Source: JAHJEM01 sp043805315 (GTDB lineage Archaea > Nanobdellota > Nanobdellia > Woesearchaeales > JAHJEM01). From it: a DNA stretch of 12,777 nucleotides. The stretch is from NCBI GenBank assembly GCA_043805315.1, contig JAZDID010000020.1, positions 1-12,777 of the forward strand. Direction: 5' to 3'. The position numbers were made by a program, and so were the translations under genes. Below, in pieces: positions 5,941 to 12,706 of the stretch. The notes below the pieces were generated by a model, which saw nothing but the letters and a program-made list of their open reading frames with translations, made no database searches and was not told the origin of the DNA. How positions within the stretch are numbered: the stretch's first letter is position 1; each line of letters begins with the position of its first letter.

Positions 5941-6083
5941 TCATATCCTGCGTTGGTGGCAGCCCGCGGAGCAGGCAACCCCTGTTCCAGCGCCTTTCGT
6001 TATACGCTGTTCATACTTTCCCGCACCACAATGCGTTAGATGCGCTCATTTTTCTGTTAAGCGCTATTTCTGGAAATCGAAAC
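5941..6083. other. Intergenic stretch with one hairpin
   Basis: No gene is seen here. GGAGCAGG (5968-5975) and CCTGTTCC (5981-5988) form an 8-bp stem with a 5-base loop; the one G-T pair is allowed in a plus-strand RNA but would be a C-A mismatch in a minus-strand RNA. Whether it is transcribed is unknown. Confidence 0.3.
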
Positions 6084-6117
6084 ATTTAAAAACATGGGTG
6101 TTATAAGGGAGTATAAC
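6084..6117 (+). promoter_or_regulatory. TATA box and palindrome upstream of a lysine micro-ORF
   Basis: A TATA-like ATTTAAAAA (6084-6092) is followed by the perfect inverted repeat GTTATA-N6-TATAAC (6100-6117), which would overlap the predicted transcription start near 6113. The position suggests an operator or start-site hairpin; this is inference. Confidence 0.4.
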
Positions 6118-6150
6118 AAAATTTGATTTGGAATCATGGGTGATTATCAA

Positions 6151-6183
6151 ATGGCAAAGAAGAAAGCTAAAAAGAAGAAATAA
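6151..6183 (+). CDS. Possible micro-ORF encoding a polylysine peptide
   Basis: The ATG at 6151 opens MAKKKAKKKK, 10 residues, followed by TAA. It is preceded by GGTGAT (6139-6144), a match to the core of the archaeal Shine-Dalgarno sequence, 6 bases from the ATG. An upstream in-frame ATG at 6136 would add MGDYQ but overlaps that site. Lysine is coded by both AAA and AAG. The T-rich tract at 6195-6222 would terminate the transcript. Nothing is known of such a peptide; it could instead be a chance ORF or a small RNA. Confidence 0.38.
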   Translation: MAKKKAKKKK

Positions 6184-6194
6184 GTGATTTGATG

Positions 6195-6222
6195 GTTTTT
6201 TGTTTCCTTTTTTTTATTTTTT
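6195..6222 (+). terminator. T-rich terminator after the lysine micro-ORF
   Basis: Runs of 6, 8 and 6 Ts within 28 bases, starting 12 bases after the stop codon, form a strong candidate for intrinsic archaeal termination. It supports a real short transcript from the promoter at 6084. Confidence 0.55.
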
Positions 6223-6232
6223 CATATCTCCG

Positions 6233-6242
6233 CATAAAAAAT
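6233..6242 (+). promoter_or_regulatory. TATA-like box of the acidic micro-ORF
   Basis: CATAAAAAAT lies about 38 bases before the GTG at 6275 and about 29 bases before the alternative in-frame GTG at 6266. It would start transcription near 6262-6266. The match to the consensus is moderate. Confidence 0.35.
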
Positions 6243-6274
6243 CGGTAACCACTTGCAGCGAGGGGGTGCTCACC

Positions 6275-6328
6275 GTGTACGACGAAGAAGATTATGAGGA
6301 AGAAGAAGAGGAAGAGGACGAATTCTAG
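6275..6328 (+). CDS. Possible micro-ORF encoding a polyacidic peptide
   Basis: From the GTG at 6275 the frame reads MYDEEDYEEEEEEEDEF, 17 residues, 13 of them Asp or Glu, then TAG. GGGGGTG at 6262-6268 could act as the Shine-Dalgarno, 6 bases from the GTG; the in-frame GTG at 6266 would add three residues. Glu uses GAA and GAG and Asp uses GAT and GAC, so it is not a simple trinucleotide repeat, although it is a purine-rich run. A T-rich tract (from 6329) follows. Its charge is opposite to that of the lysine micro-ORF 92 bases upstream. Coding is unproven. Confidence 0.33.
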   Translation: MYDEEDYEEEEEEEDEF

Positions 6329-6408
6329 TTTGTTTTATATTTATTTGCTCTTCCTGTTGGAGATGCAGATATTTCAAGTCAGGTTTATTCAAGCCATTTC
6401 CTGCCGGG

Positions 6409-8634
6409 TTATTTTTCTTCAGACGCAGTAAAGTTCATCTTCTCGATATGCCTGCATTTTGGGAAGCTTGAGCAGCCGATGAACTTGCCATAGAGGCTGG
6501 TCCTGATCACGAGCTGCGAGCCGCACTTCGGGCATTTCCTGTCGAGCAGCTCCTTTTCTACTCTCCTGATTTCCTTGTGCGCTCCGGGGTCGTTGTGCTC
6601 CTTGTCCGGGCAGTCCGGGTTGATGCAGATATGCTGCGGCCCTCCACGTTTCCTTTGGATATGGATGATGGGAAGATTGCATTTCGGGCATATCTTGTCG
6701 ATCCCCTTGACCATGCCGGACTGGGGGAGCTGGTAGGTTGTCTTGCAGTCAGGGTACTTGTCGCAGGCAATGAAGCGTTTTCTTGTTTTTTTGCTGTATA
6801 TCACCTTGAGCATTCCCTCTGCGCAGTTCGGGCATTTCCCAAGGGTGTTGATGATGTTCTGGCTCTCGATCTCTGAATCAAACAGCTCTTTGCCGATTGC
6901 TGCCTCTTCTGTCTTGAATTTTTTCAATATTTTTGTCAGCTCTGTCTTCGCATGGTCCAGGACTTTCTGCGGCTCGAGCTCCTGCTCCCTGATCTTTTCC
7001 ATCTCCTCTTCAAAGCTCCTGGTGAGCTGCTCGTCAACTATTTCAGGGACATGGCGCTCGATGATCTCCAGGGTCTTGATGCCGAGCTCAGTGGCTTCGA
7101 TGGCTTTCTCTTTGACATAGCCGCGTTTGTAGAGCGCGTCGACGATGTCTGCCCGCGTCGCCTTTGTCCCCAGTCCTCTCTTCTCAAGCTCATTGATGAT
7201 GGATGCCTGGGTGAAGCGCTTCGGCGGCTGGGTTTCCTTGAAAAGGTTGTTGAGCGCGAGCACCTTGAGCTCTTCACCAACGATAACCTTAGGGAGCTCG
7301 TCTTCTTTCAGCTTCACGTAGGGATCATACAGCACATGCCATCCTCTCTTGACTGTCCTGGTTCCTCTGGCGATGAATGGCTCTTTCGCGACGTCGATTT
7401 CCAGCGAGACAGTTTCCCTGACCGCGTCCTCACCGAATACTGCAAAGAAGCGCTTGACAATCAGGTCATACACTTTCTGGTCGCGCTCGTGCAGCGCTTT
7501 CGGCGCAAGCCCTGTCGGATAGATTGCCGGGTGCGCAGGATCTGTCTTTGGCCCGCTGTGCGGATGCAGGCTTGTTTTCTTAAGTAGAAATTCTGTCATT
7601 GGCTTGAATCCCGGCTGTTTCTGGAGCTCTTGCAGGATCTTCTTGAAATTCAGCTCCTTGGGGTACTGCTGTGAACTTGTCCTTGGGTATGAGGTGAAGC
7701 CGCCGAGGTAGAGGTTCTGGGCGATCGAGAGTGTTTCTTTGGGGCTGATGCCGAACAGCTTGAAGCTCTCTGTCTGCAATGCGCCGAGGTCAAAGGGGAA
7801 TGGCGGGCGCTGGTTGAATTCCTTTGCCTCGATCTTCGATGCGATCGCAGGCTTGCCTGTGCACTTCTCAAAGATCTTCTGCGCTTTTTCCTTGTCCCAG
7901 AACTTGTCTTCTGCATGAAATGCCTCGATAGTCTTGGCATCCTTTTCTGTGATGAGCTGGAGCTGCCAGAACGGCACTGGAATGAATGCGCGTATGCCGA
8001 GCTCCCTGTCGACGATGATCTTCAATGCCGGACCTTGGACACGGCCCATGCTGAGTATCTTGAAGAGCCCTGCCTTCTTGACCGCGATCATCAATGCCCG
8101 GGAGAGGTTGATGCCGTACATCCAGTCGAGGAAGTGCCGTGTCTCTCCTGCCAGTGCCTGGCCCCAGTCCAAGTGGCTGGAGACATGCGCGTACGCGTTC
8201 TCGATATCTTCTTTCAGCAATGTCGAGAACTTCATCCTGCGCGCGTCCTTCTGCTTGCAGGCATACCTGATGACATTCAGGCCGATGACCTCTCCTTCGA
8301 TGTCATAATCGCAGGCGACCGTGAACTGGTCAGCATCCTTGGAGATCTTCTTGAGCACGTCAAGGTATTTTTTCGAGAATTCTGATCCTTTCGACACTTC
8401 AGAGGTGGGCTTCCATTCCAGATCATAGCTCGGGTACTTGAACGACTTTTCTTTTTCTGCGACTGTGAAGAGGTGGCCGACAGCGCAGCCGACGACGATA
8501 TCCTTTTTTCCGTGCGTGATCTTATAGATGGGGACCTTGTTGATATTCTCCTTGATCGGCTTGCCTGTGGCGAGCGCTTCCGCTATCTTCTTGGCTGCGT
8601 TCGGCTTTTCTGTGATGATGAGCTCGTATGCCAT
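6409..8634 (-). CDS. topA: DNA topoisomerase I (type IA)
   Basis: A 741-residue enzyme that relaxes negatively supercoiled DNA by passing one strand through a transient 5'-phosphotyrosyl break. The TOPRIM domain has Glu9 (IITEKPNAAKKIAEAL) and the metal-binding Asp109-x-Asp111-x-Glu113 (CDYDIEGE). The active-site tyrosine is Tyr316 in GGFTSYPRTSSQQYP. RGLGTKATRADIVDAL (486-501) is a typical family motif. Three C-terminal C4 zinc ribbons are seen: Cys601/604/624/630, Cys649/652/670/675 and Cys701/704/721/727. Gene length and layout are those of archaeal TopA. It stands alone on the minus strand with its own promoter; the leader is about 36 bases. All catalytic residues are present. Confidence 0.96.
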   Translation of the reverse strand: MAYELIITEKPNAAKKIAEALATGKPIKENINKVPIYKITHGKKDIVVGCAVGHLFTVAEKEKSFKYPSYDLEWKPTSEVSKGSEFSKKYLDVLKKISKDADQFTVACDYDIEGEVIGLNVIRYACKQKDARRMKFSTLLKEDIENAYAHVSSHLDWGQALAGETRHFLDWMYGINLSRALMIAVKKAGLFKILSMGRVQGPALKIIVDRELGIRAFIPVPFWQLQLITEKDAKTIEAFHAEDKFWDKEKAQKIFEKCTGKPAIASKIEAKEFNQRPPFPFDLGALQTESFKLFGISPKETLSIAQNLYLGGFTSYPRTSSQQYPKELNFKKILQELQKQPGFKPMTEFLLKKTSLHPHSGPKTDPAHPAIYPTGLAPKALHERDQKVYDLIVKRFFAVFGEDAVRETVSLEIDVAKEPFIARGTRTVKRGWHVLYDPYVKLKEDELPKVIVGEELKVLALNNLFKETQPPKRFTQASIINELEKRGLGTKATRADIVDALYKRGYVKEKAIEATELGIKTLEIIERHVPEIVDEQLTRSFEEEMEKIREQELEPQKVLDHAKTELTKILKKFKTEEAAIGKELFDSEIESQNIINTLGKCPNCAEGMLKVIYSKKTRKRFIACDKYPDCKTTYQLPQSGMVKGIDKICPKCNLPIIHIQRKRGGPQHICINPDCPDKEHNDPGAHKEIRRVEKELLDRKCPKCGSQLVIRTSLYGKFIGCSSFPKCRHIEKMNFTASEEK

Positions 8635-8690
8635 ATTTTCCGACGTGAAATTCTATTTTACACTGCGGTTTCCAGAACGAAAAGAGGGAG

Positions 8691-8700
8691 GATATATAAA
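8691..8700 (-). promoter_or_regulatory. TATA box of the topoisomerase I gene
   Basis: On the minus strand TTTATATATC predicts a start near 8670 and a leader of about 36 bases before the ATG at 8634. No clear Shine-Dalgarno is seen in that leader. Confidence 0.5.
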
Positions 8701-8753
8701 AAGGTTATTAATGAGATTTTTTACGAGTTCGCCATCTCCTGTTTTTATCGACG

Positions 8754-9428
8754 CTAAATCACCCCTATCTTCCTCATTTTCCGGTGCACGGTCTCATACC
8801 GCATTCCCGCGCGTTTCGCCACGCACACGATCTTCCTCCCGCACTCGCCGAGGAGTTTGGTGAAGTACTGCTTCTCGAATTCTTCCTCTGCCTCCTTGAG
8901 CGACATCGGGTTGTCCGGGAGGCTTGCAGCGATGTCTTTGGAGATCTGGGAGAGGTCAGCGTACATCTTCTCGAGCTTCACCGGGTGGAGCACCTCTGCA
9001 TAGCCTTGCAGAACATCGCCTAACACGTCCTGGACCGCTGTCTCCTTGATGTAGCTCGGCTTGAGCATGTCGTCGCGCATCTTCTGCACGTTCATGCGCG
9101 CGTCATGGATGAACCTGTGTATGGTCCTCCGCTCGACGTCCAGTCTCCGCGCGACCTCGCTGATGTTGCCGTAGCGCATGAGCAGGTTTCTCCTGATGTA
9201 GTGCTCTCTGAATCTTTTCTTTGCCATTTTGTACGGAAGATGCGTGGTGATCTCAAAGCCCAGGAGAGGGTTCATGGACAGCTTTGCAGTCAGGTCTTCT
9301 CCGAGTTCCTTGATGTGCACGCCCATGAACTTCTGCATGATGCAGTCAATGGCAGGCTGGAGCTTGGACAAGAGCTTTGTTTCGAGGCCTTCTTTGCTGT
9401 CCTGCTTTCCATTCTCCGGTCGTGGCAT
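8754..9428 (-). CDS. Protein with two Fis-type helix-turn-helix regions
   Basis: A 224-residue likely DNA-binding protein. Residues about 76-112 (YIRRNLLMRYGNISEVARRL then DVERRTIHRFIHDAR) and 183-223 (FEKQYFTKLLGECGRKIVCV then AKRAGMRYETVHRKMRKIGV) both look like the Fis/HTH_8 domain that ends bacterial NtrC-type activators. There is no AAA+ domain or receiver domain, and no sigma-54 is expected in archaea, so the domain has been reused. The N-terminal 65 residues are helical and unrecognised. It could be a transcription factor or a chromosome-structuring protein; the target is unknown. The start at 9428 is 27 bases from a TATA box. Confidence 0.75.
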   Translation of the reverse strand: MPRPENGKQDSKEGLETKLLSKLQPAIDCIMQKFMGVHIKELGEDLTAKLSMNPLLGFEITTHLPYKMAKKRFREHYIRRNLLMRYGNISEVARRLDVERRTIHRFIHDARMNVQKMRDDMLKPSYIKETAVQDVLGDVLQGYAEVLHPVKLEKMYADLSQISKDIAASLPDNPMSLKEAEEEFEKQYFTKLLGECGRKIVCVAKRAGMRYETVHRKMRKIGVI

Positions 9429-9450
9429 GGGAAAAATGAATAAGATACTC

Positions 9451-9460
9451 TTTAAAACAC
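9451..9460 (-). promoter_or_regulatory. TATA box of the Fis-type HTH gene
   Basis: On the minus strand GTGTTTTAAA is centred about 27 bases before the ATG at 9428, fitting a leaderless transcript. Confidence 0.5.
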
Positions 9461-9503
9461 TTATGATTTTTTTGTCTCACATCCTAGTTTTTCATCCCAG
9501 GCG

Positions 9504-9573
9504 TTTTTATAAGCAGAGCCATCCTATCATGCAGGATATGACGGTAAAGTCATGAGGAACAAGTAATGGAGGA
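9504..9573 (+). promoter_or_regulatory. Promoter, leader and ribosome-binding site of the 239-residue gene
   Basis: A TATA box (TTTTTATAAG, about 9503-9512) is followed by a leader of about 40 bases ending in GGAGGA (9568-9573), a good Shine-Dalgarno just before the ATG at 9577. The leader contains a weak ATCCT/AGGAT stem (9521-9537), which overlaps a possible eight-codon upstream reading frame starting at 9529. Confidence 0.5.
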
Positions 9574-9576
9574 AAG

Positions 9577-10296
9577 ATGCCGTGCAACAGGAAATGCAGC
9601 ATAGGACATGCTTACGGAGGACTGCACCTGGTCACCGGAAGCGTTGGGCCAGGATATGGTATGCGCCAGCAGCCTAGCTATGCGCCGGCATCATATTTTG
9701 CGAATCCGAATAGTTTGAGCGCTCTCGAGTTTGAGCTGCAGCGCCAGCCGATGTACAATAGGACAGAGAAGGATTATGCGCCGGCCAAGTTCAGGGAGAT
9801 GTATGGTGCACCGCTGGATGGGATTAAAAACCTGCTGGATACCGCGCGCAACACTTACCTTTCAGCGCTCGAGCAGAACCTGAAGTACGCTGAGTCATTG
9901 GCGAGAAACGGGATTGATTATTCCCTCCTGAGCCAGGCGAAACAGAAATACGAGTCCCTGCGGGCAGCTCTGAATGGGCAGCTATCTCTCGTGGTGGTCA
10001 ACCCTGACGATCTTGCGGCTCCAGTGCAGATTAATCTGATGGGAGATCTTCAGCTGAACAACGACAGGCAACTGAGTGTCGGGATGCCTTCTCAAAAAAG
10101 AAAACGCATTGAAGAAGGAGAAACTATGTATTATGAAACTCCTGAACTACCCCTGGTGACATATGAGTCTGCAGTGCTTTTCCCAGGAAAGAATGGATGG
10201 GAACAAGATATGCAGGAAGACCGGAGAGATGTGCATCAGAGACGTTCAAAGCTTGAAGAGCTCATTGCTAGGGAGAAGGAATTTTTACTGAACTAA
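9577..10296 (+). CDS. Unrecognised protein upstream of a Vps4-like ATPase
   Basis: A 239-residue protein that I do not recognise. The N-terminus starts MPCNRKCSIGHAYGG and is rich in Gly, Tyr, Pro and Gln up to about 60, suggesting disorder; there is no clear signal peptide or membrane segment. Residues 80-135 look like two helices (IKNLLDTARNTYLSALEQNL then YSLLSQAKQKYESLRAALNG), followed by a strand-rich stretch (LSLVVVNPDDLAAPVQINLM). The C-terminus (215-239) is a charged helix ending KLEELIAREKEFLLN, which loosely resembles a MIT-interacting motif of ESCRT-III proteins. The gene ends one base before the start of the AAA+ ATPase, so the two are probably made together and may interact; that is inference. 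Confidence 0.75.
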   Translation: MPCNRKCSIGHAYGGLHLVTGSVGPGYGMRQQPSYAPASYFANPNSLSALEFELQRQPMYNRTEKDYAPAKFREMYGAPLDGIKNLLDTARNTYLSALEQNLKYAESLARNGIDYSLLSQAKQKYESLRAALNGQLSLVVVNPDDLAAPVQINLMGDLQLNNDRQLSVGMPSQKRKRIEEGETMYYETPELPLVTYESAVLFPGKNGWEQDMQEDRRDVHQRRSKLEELIAREKEFLLN

Positions 10297-10297
10297 A

Positions 10298-11437
10298 ATG
10301 CAGACCAATCTTGAACAGACAGAACAGAATAAGATAATGAACAAGCTGATCGAAGCTGAAAAGATTAAACGAGAGAATCCGCGATTGGCTGCCCGATTCT
10401 ACCTGGAAGTGTCAGAGATCTATCTTCAGCTTTCTAAGAAAATTCCGGCACGGGAATCCGAGTTCGTGAATGAAGCAGCAGCGCTCTATATGAAGGCTCA
10501 AAGCATGAAGAACAGCGCATATCTTGAAAAAAATTCTGAAGAATTAAGTAAGCAAATAATAAATTCAATGATTGTATCTCCTCCCGACAGATCTTTTAAA
10601 GATATTGGAGGGCTTGAAGATGTAAAAGAAGAAATAAAACTGAAAATTATAGAGCCTTTAAAGAATTTTGAAATTTTTAATCATTATAAGAAAAAAGCAG
10701 GCGGAGGAATTCTGATGTATGGCCCTCCTGGTTGCGGAAAAAGTCTCATAGCAGAAGCGACTGCTGGAGAAGCGGGACTGGTTTTTTTCAATGTGAAAGT
10801 TTCTGAACTGATGAATTATTATGTCGGAGAAACAGAGAAGAATATTGCAGAGCTTTTTAAAAAAGCACGAGAAAACCAGCCATGCATAATTTTCTTTGAT
10901 GAATTTGAGGCACTAGGCACCGATAGAACTGGAGCGAATGCATTTCATAGCGGATTAGTTTCGCAATTATTGTCTGAGATGGATGGTGTTGGAAATAAGG
11001 ATGACACGCAGATTCTTCTTCTTGCTGCAACAAACACACCGTGGCTCATCGACAATGCACTTCTCAGGGAAGGGAGATTTGGCTCGACAATTTTCATCCC
11101 TCCTCCAGACAGAAAAGGGAGAATAGAGATTCTGAAAAAACATCTTGAGAAAAAGCCTGTCGACAGCATCGATTTAGGATTATTAGCAGACATGACGAAT
11201 GGATTTTCCGGAGCAGACCTGAAAAGAATATGCGAAGAGGCAACGAACAATGCTATTAAAGAATGTTTGAGAACAAAAAAGCGACGGAATATCGAACTCA
11301 GGGATTTTGTGCTTCCCGAGAGTAAAATGAAACCATCGATACTTCCTTGGTTTAGACAGGCCATCTCATTTATTATAGAAAATAATCTCCAAAAAGAATT
11401 TGAACCAATTTTTGATTATTTGGAAAAGAAAAAATAA
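10298..11437 (+). CDS. Vps4/CDC48-type AAA+ ATPase with MIT-like N-terminus
   Basis: A 379-residue single-ring AAA+ ATPase. Residues 8-75 are a helical region (EAEKIKRENPRLAARFYLEV, AAALYMKAQSMKN) with the length and pattern of a MIT-type three-helix bundle. The AAA module starts at FKDIGGLEDVKEEI (100-113); Walker A is GPPGCGKS (142-149), Walker B IIFFDE (197-202), sensor 1 AATN (243-246), and ALLREGRFG (254-262) carries the arginine-finger region, here without the usual Asp after RF. NGFSGADLKRICEEA (301-315) is the sensor 2 helix. The family unfolds or disassembles protein complexes; Vps4 acts on ESCRT-III. The codon use is more AT-rich than the HerA-type or topoisomerase genes, most clearly after about 10500, so transfer is possible. 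It starts one base after the upstream gene. Confidence 0.85.
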   Translation: MQTNLEQTEQNKIMNKLIEAEKIKRENPRLAARFYLEVSEIYLQLSKKIPARESEFVNEAAALYMKAQSMKNSAYLEKNSEELSKQIINSMIVSPPDRSFKDIGGLEDVKEEIKLKIIEPLKNFEIFNHYKKKAGGGILMYGPPGCGKSLIAEATAGEAGLVFFNVKVSELMNYYVGETEKNIAELFKKARENQPCIIFFDEFEALGTDRTGANAFHSGLVSQLLSEMDGVGNKDDTQILLLAATNTPWLIDNALLREGRFGSTIFIPPPDRKGRIEILKKHLEKKPVDSIDLGLLADMTNGFSGADLKRICEEATNNAIKECLRTKKRRNIELRDFVLPESKMKPSILPWFRQAISFIIENNLQKEFEPIFDYLEKKK

Positions 11438-11447
11438 AATTTCTGTC

Positions 11448-12356
11448 TTAAATATATTCTTCCTTCAGGCATTCATACACAAACCGTATAAATGAAAGGT
11501 AGTCCTTCTCCTCATGCGTGCTCTCTAAGAGCGTGTAATACTTCTCTTTGTTCTTGTCCTTGATGATAAGCGGCAGATAACCATTCTTCATCAACACGAA
11601 ATTCAGCAATAATCTCGCAACCCGTCCGTTTCCGTCGGTAAACGGGTGAAGCTGGACAAACTTGATGTGCACCAAGCTCGCGACTTCGACAGGATGGTAT
11701 TTTTTCTTGATGAACCTGTAGAATGAAAGGAAGCGGTCCATCTCCTCGTCAAGGTCTTCTGGCTTTGGCGGCAGGAACTCTGACCCGGTGATCTTCACTC
11801 TTTTTTTCCTGAACCCGCCAGCATCCGGGATGATGTGGTCCATGAGCATTCTATGCGTGGTCAGGATGAATTTTCTCGAAAGATCTTTCTCATAATTCTT
11901 CACAAAGCTGTAGGCTGCCTCCATGTTCTTGGCCTCGTAGATCTCGCGGAGCTTTTTCCCTGAAGGCGCAATCTCGTCCTCGATGACGAGTTTCGTGTCC
12001 AATAACGTCATGGTGGATCCCTCAATCTTGTTGGAGTTGAAGGTGAACCGTATCAGGAAATCAATGTCATTCTTCTCATTGATCTCTGGAACAGAAGACT
12101 TGCGCGTTGACTCAAGAGTGCTGATCTCTTCTTTTGAGAGGAATGCATGCTTCTGGAGTTTTCTTGCAGTTCTTATGCGCTGCGGGTTGCGTGCCTTTGC
12201 CTCAAGCTCATTCTCATACGCTCTCAGCCGCACGTTGTCAGGCGCCTGCTTGCCAAGGTAGAGCTTGCACTTGCTCCAGCCATGTTCCTGGCGCTGGTTC
12301 TTGACCAGGTAAAAGTACTCATGCCCTTTCACAGTCTGCTTGACAAGATAGCTCAT
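11448..12356 (-). CDS. Fic-family protein with N-terminal inhibitory motif
   Basis: A 302-residue Fic-domain protein. Fic enzymes usually transfer AMP (or another nucleotide moiety) from ATP to a hydroxyl side chain of a target protein. The active-site motif HPFTDGNGRVAR lies at 237-248 with the catalytic His; the inhibitory motif SNKIEGS (108-114, S-x-x-x-E-G) lies upstream, as in Fic proteins that block their own ATP site with a glutamate. Residues 1-60 resemble no family I can name. The ATG at 12356 has GGAG five bases upstream; a TTG at 12371 would add five residues but has no such site. The substrate is unknown. No antitoxin-like gene is adjacent. Confidence 0.9.
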   Translation of the reverse strand: MSYLVKQTVKGHEYFYLVKNQRQEHGWSKCKLYLGKQAPDNVRLRAYENELEAKARNPQRIRTARKLQKHAFLSKEEISTLESTRKSSVPEINEKNDIDFLIRFTFNSNKIEGSTMTLLDTKLVIEDEIAPSGKKLREIYEAKNMEAAYSFVKNYEKDLSRKFILTTHRMLMDHIIPDAGGFRKKRVKITGSEFLPPKPEDLDEEMDRFLSFYRFIKKKYHPVEVASLVHIKFVQLHPFTDGNGRVARLLLNFVLMKNGYLPLIIKDKNKEKYYTLLESTHEEKDYLSFIRFVYECLKEEYI

Positions 12357-12403
12357 TGCCGCTCCATGCAAAAACCTGGAAAAATGAATAGACCAGTATA
12401 CAT

Positions 12404-12451
12404 TTAGGTAGCACTAGTATTTAAATCTTTCTAATATGAGTTAGGTAGCAC
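12404..12451 (-). promoter_or_regulatory. Fic gene promoter flanked by two direct repeats
   Basis: TTAGGTAGCAC occurs at 12404-12414 and again at 12441-12451, 37 bp apart (about 3.5 helical turns). The TATA box of the Fic gene (GATTTAAATA on the minus strand, 12418-12427) lies between them, predicting a start near 12396. Such paired repeats around a TATA box suggest a regulator-binding site. Confidence 0.45.
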
Positions 12452-12489
12452 AAATTATGTGCAAGACGTGGAATTGTTGGTTATTCAGC

Positions 12490-12544
12490 AGGGGTGAGTG
12501 GTGGGGGATGGTTGGTGGGAGGTGGTTGATGGGGGTTGGCGGGG
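12490..12544 (+). other. G-rich tract without C, possible G-quadruplex
   Basis: Positions 12490-12539 contain no C. G-runs occur at 12491-12494, 12503-12507, 12517-12519, 12531-12535 and 12541-12544, separated by 8, 9, 11 and 5 bases. The loops are longer than in a canonical quadruplex. The rest of the interval between the Fic and hydrolase genes (to 12663) shows no gene; an open minus-strand frame over it is low-complexity and is not supported. Confidence 0.4.
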
Positions 12545-12663
12545 AGTCAATTGCATAACGAGGTGGTAGGAGCTGGCTGGCGGGCACGATGCAAAAATGG
12601 GTGATAAGGATGGTTAATGGGAACGTCTTGAACAATTGAGTTCGGCAAGAAGCTGCAATTAAC

Positions 12664-12703
12664 TTTTTATACCCCAACCAGTTCCTCCCTGCTTTCAGGT
12701 GAT
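12664..12703 (+). promoter_or_regulatory. Promoter and ribosome-binding site of the HAD gene
   Basis: A TATA box (TTTTTATAC, 12664-12672) predicts a start near 12693. AGGTGAT (12697-12703), complementary to the 16S rRNA 3' end, precedes the GTG at 12707 and supports that unusual start codon. Confidence 0.5.
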
Positions 12704-12706
12704 TCC

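Noticed and set aside
6265..6274. Short palindrome GGTGCTCACC before the acidic micro-ORF, considered as an operator.
   Set aside because: Only 4-bp arms; such palindromes occur by chance, and the GGTG half is better explained as a Shine-Dalgarno element.
6577..8385. Several long plus-strand frames opposite the topoisomerase gene.
   Set aside because: They are antisense shadows of a gene with complete catalytic motifs and show no family resemblance.
9529..9555. Eight-codon upstream frame (MQDMTVKS) in the leader of the 239-residue gene.
   Set aside because: No ribosome-binding site and no sign of conservation can be seen; a chance frame is more likely.
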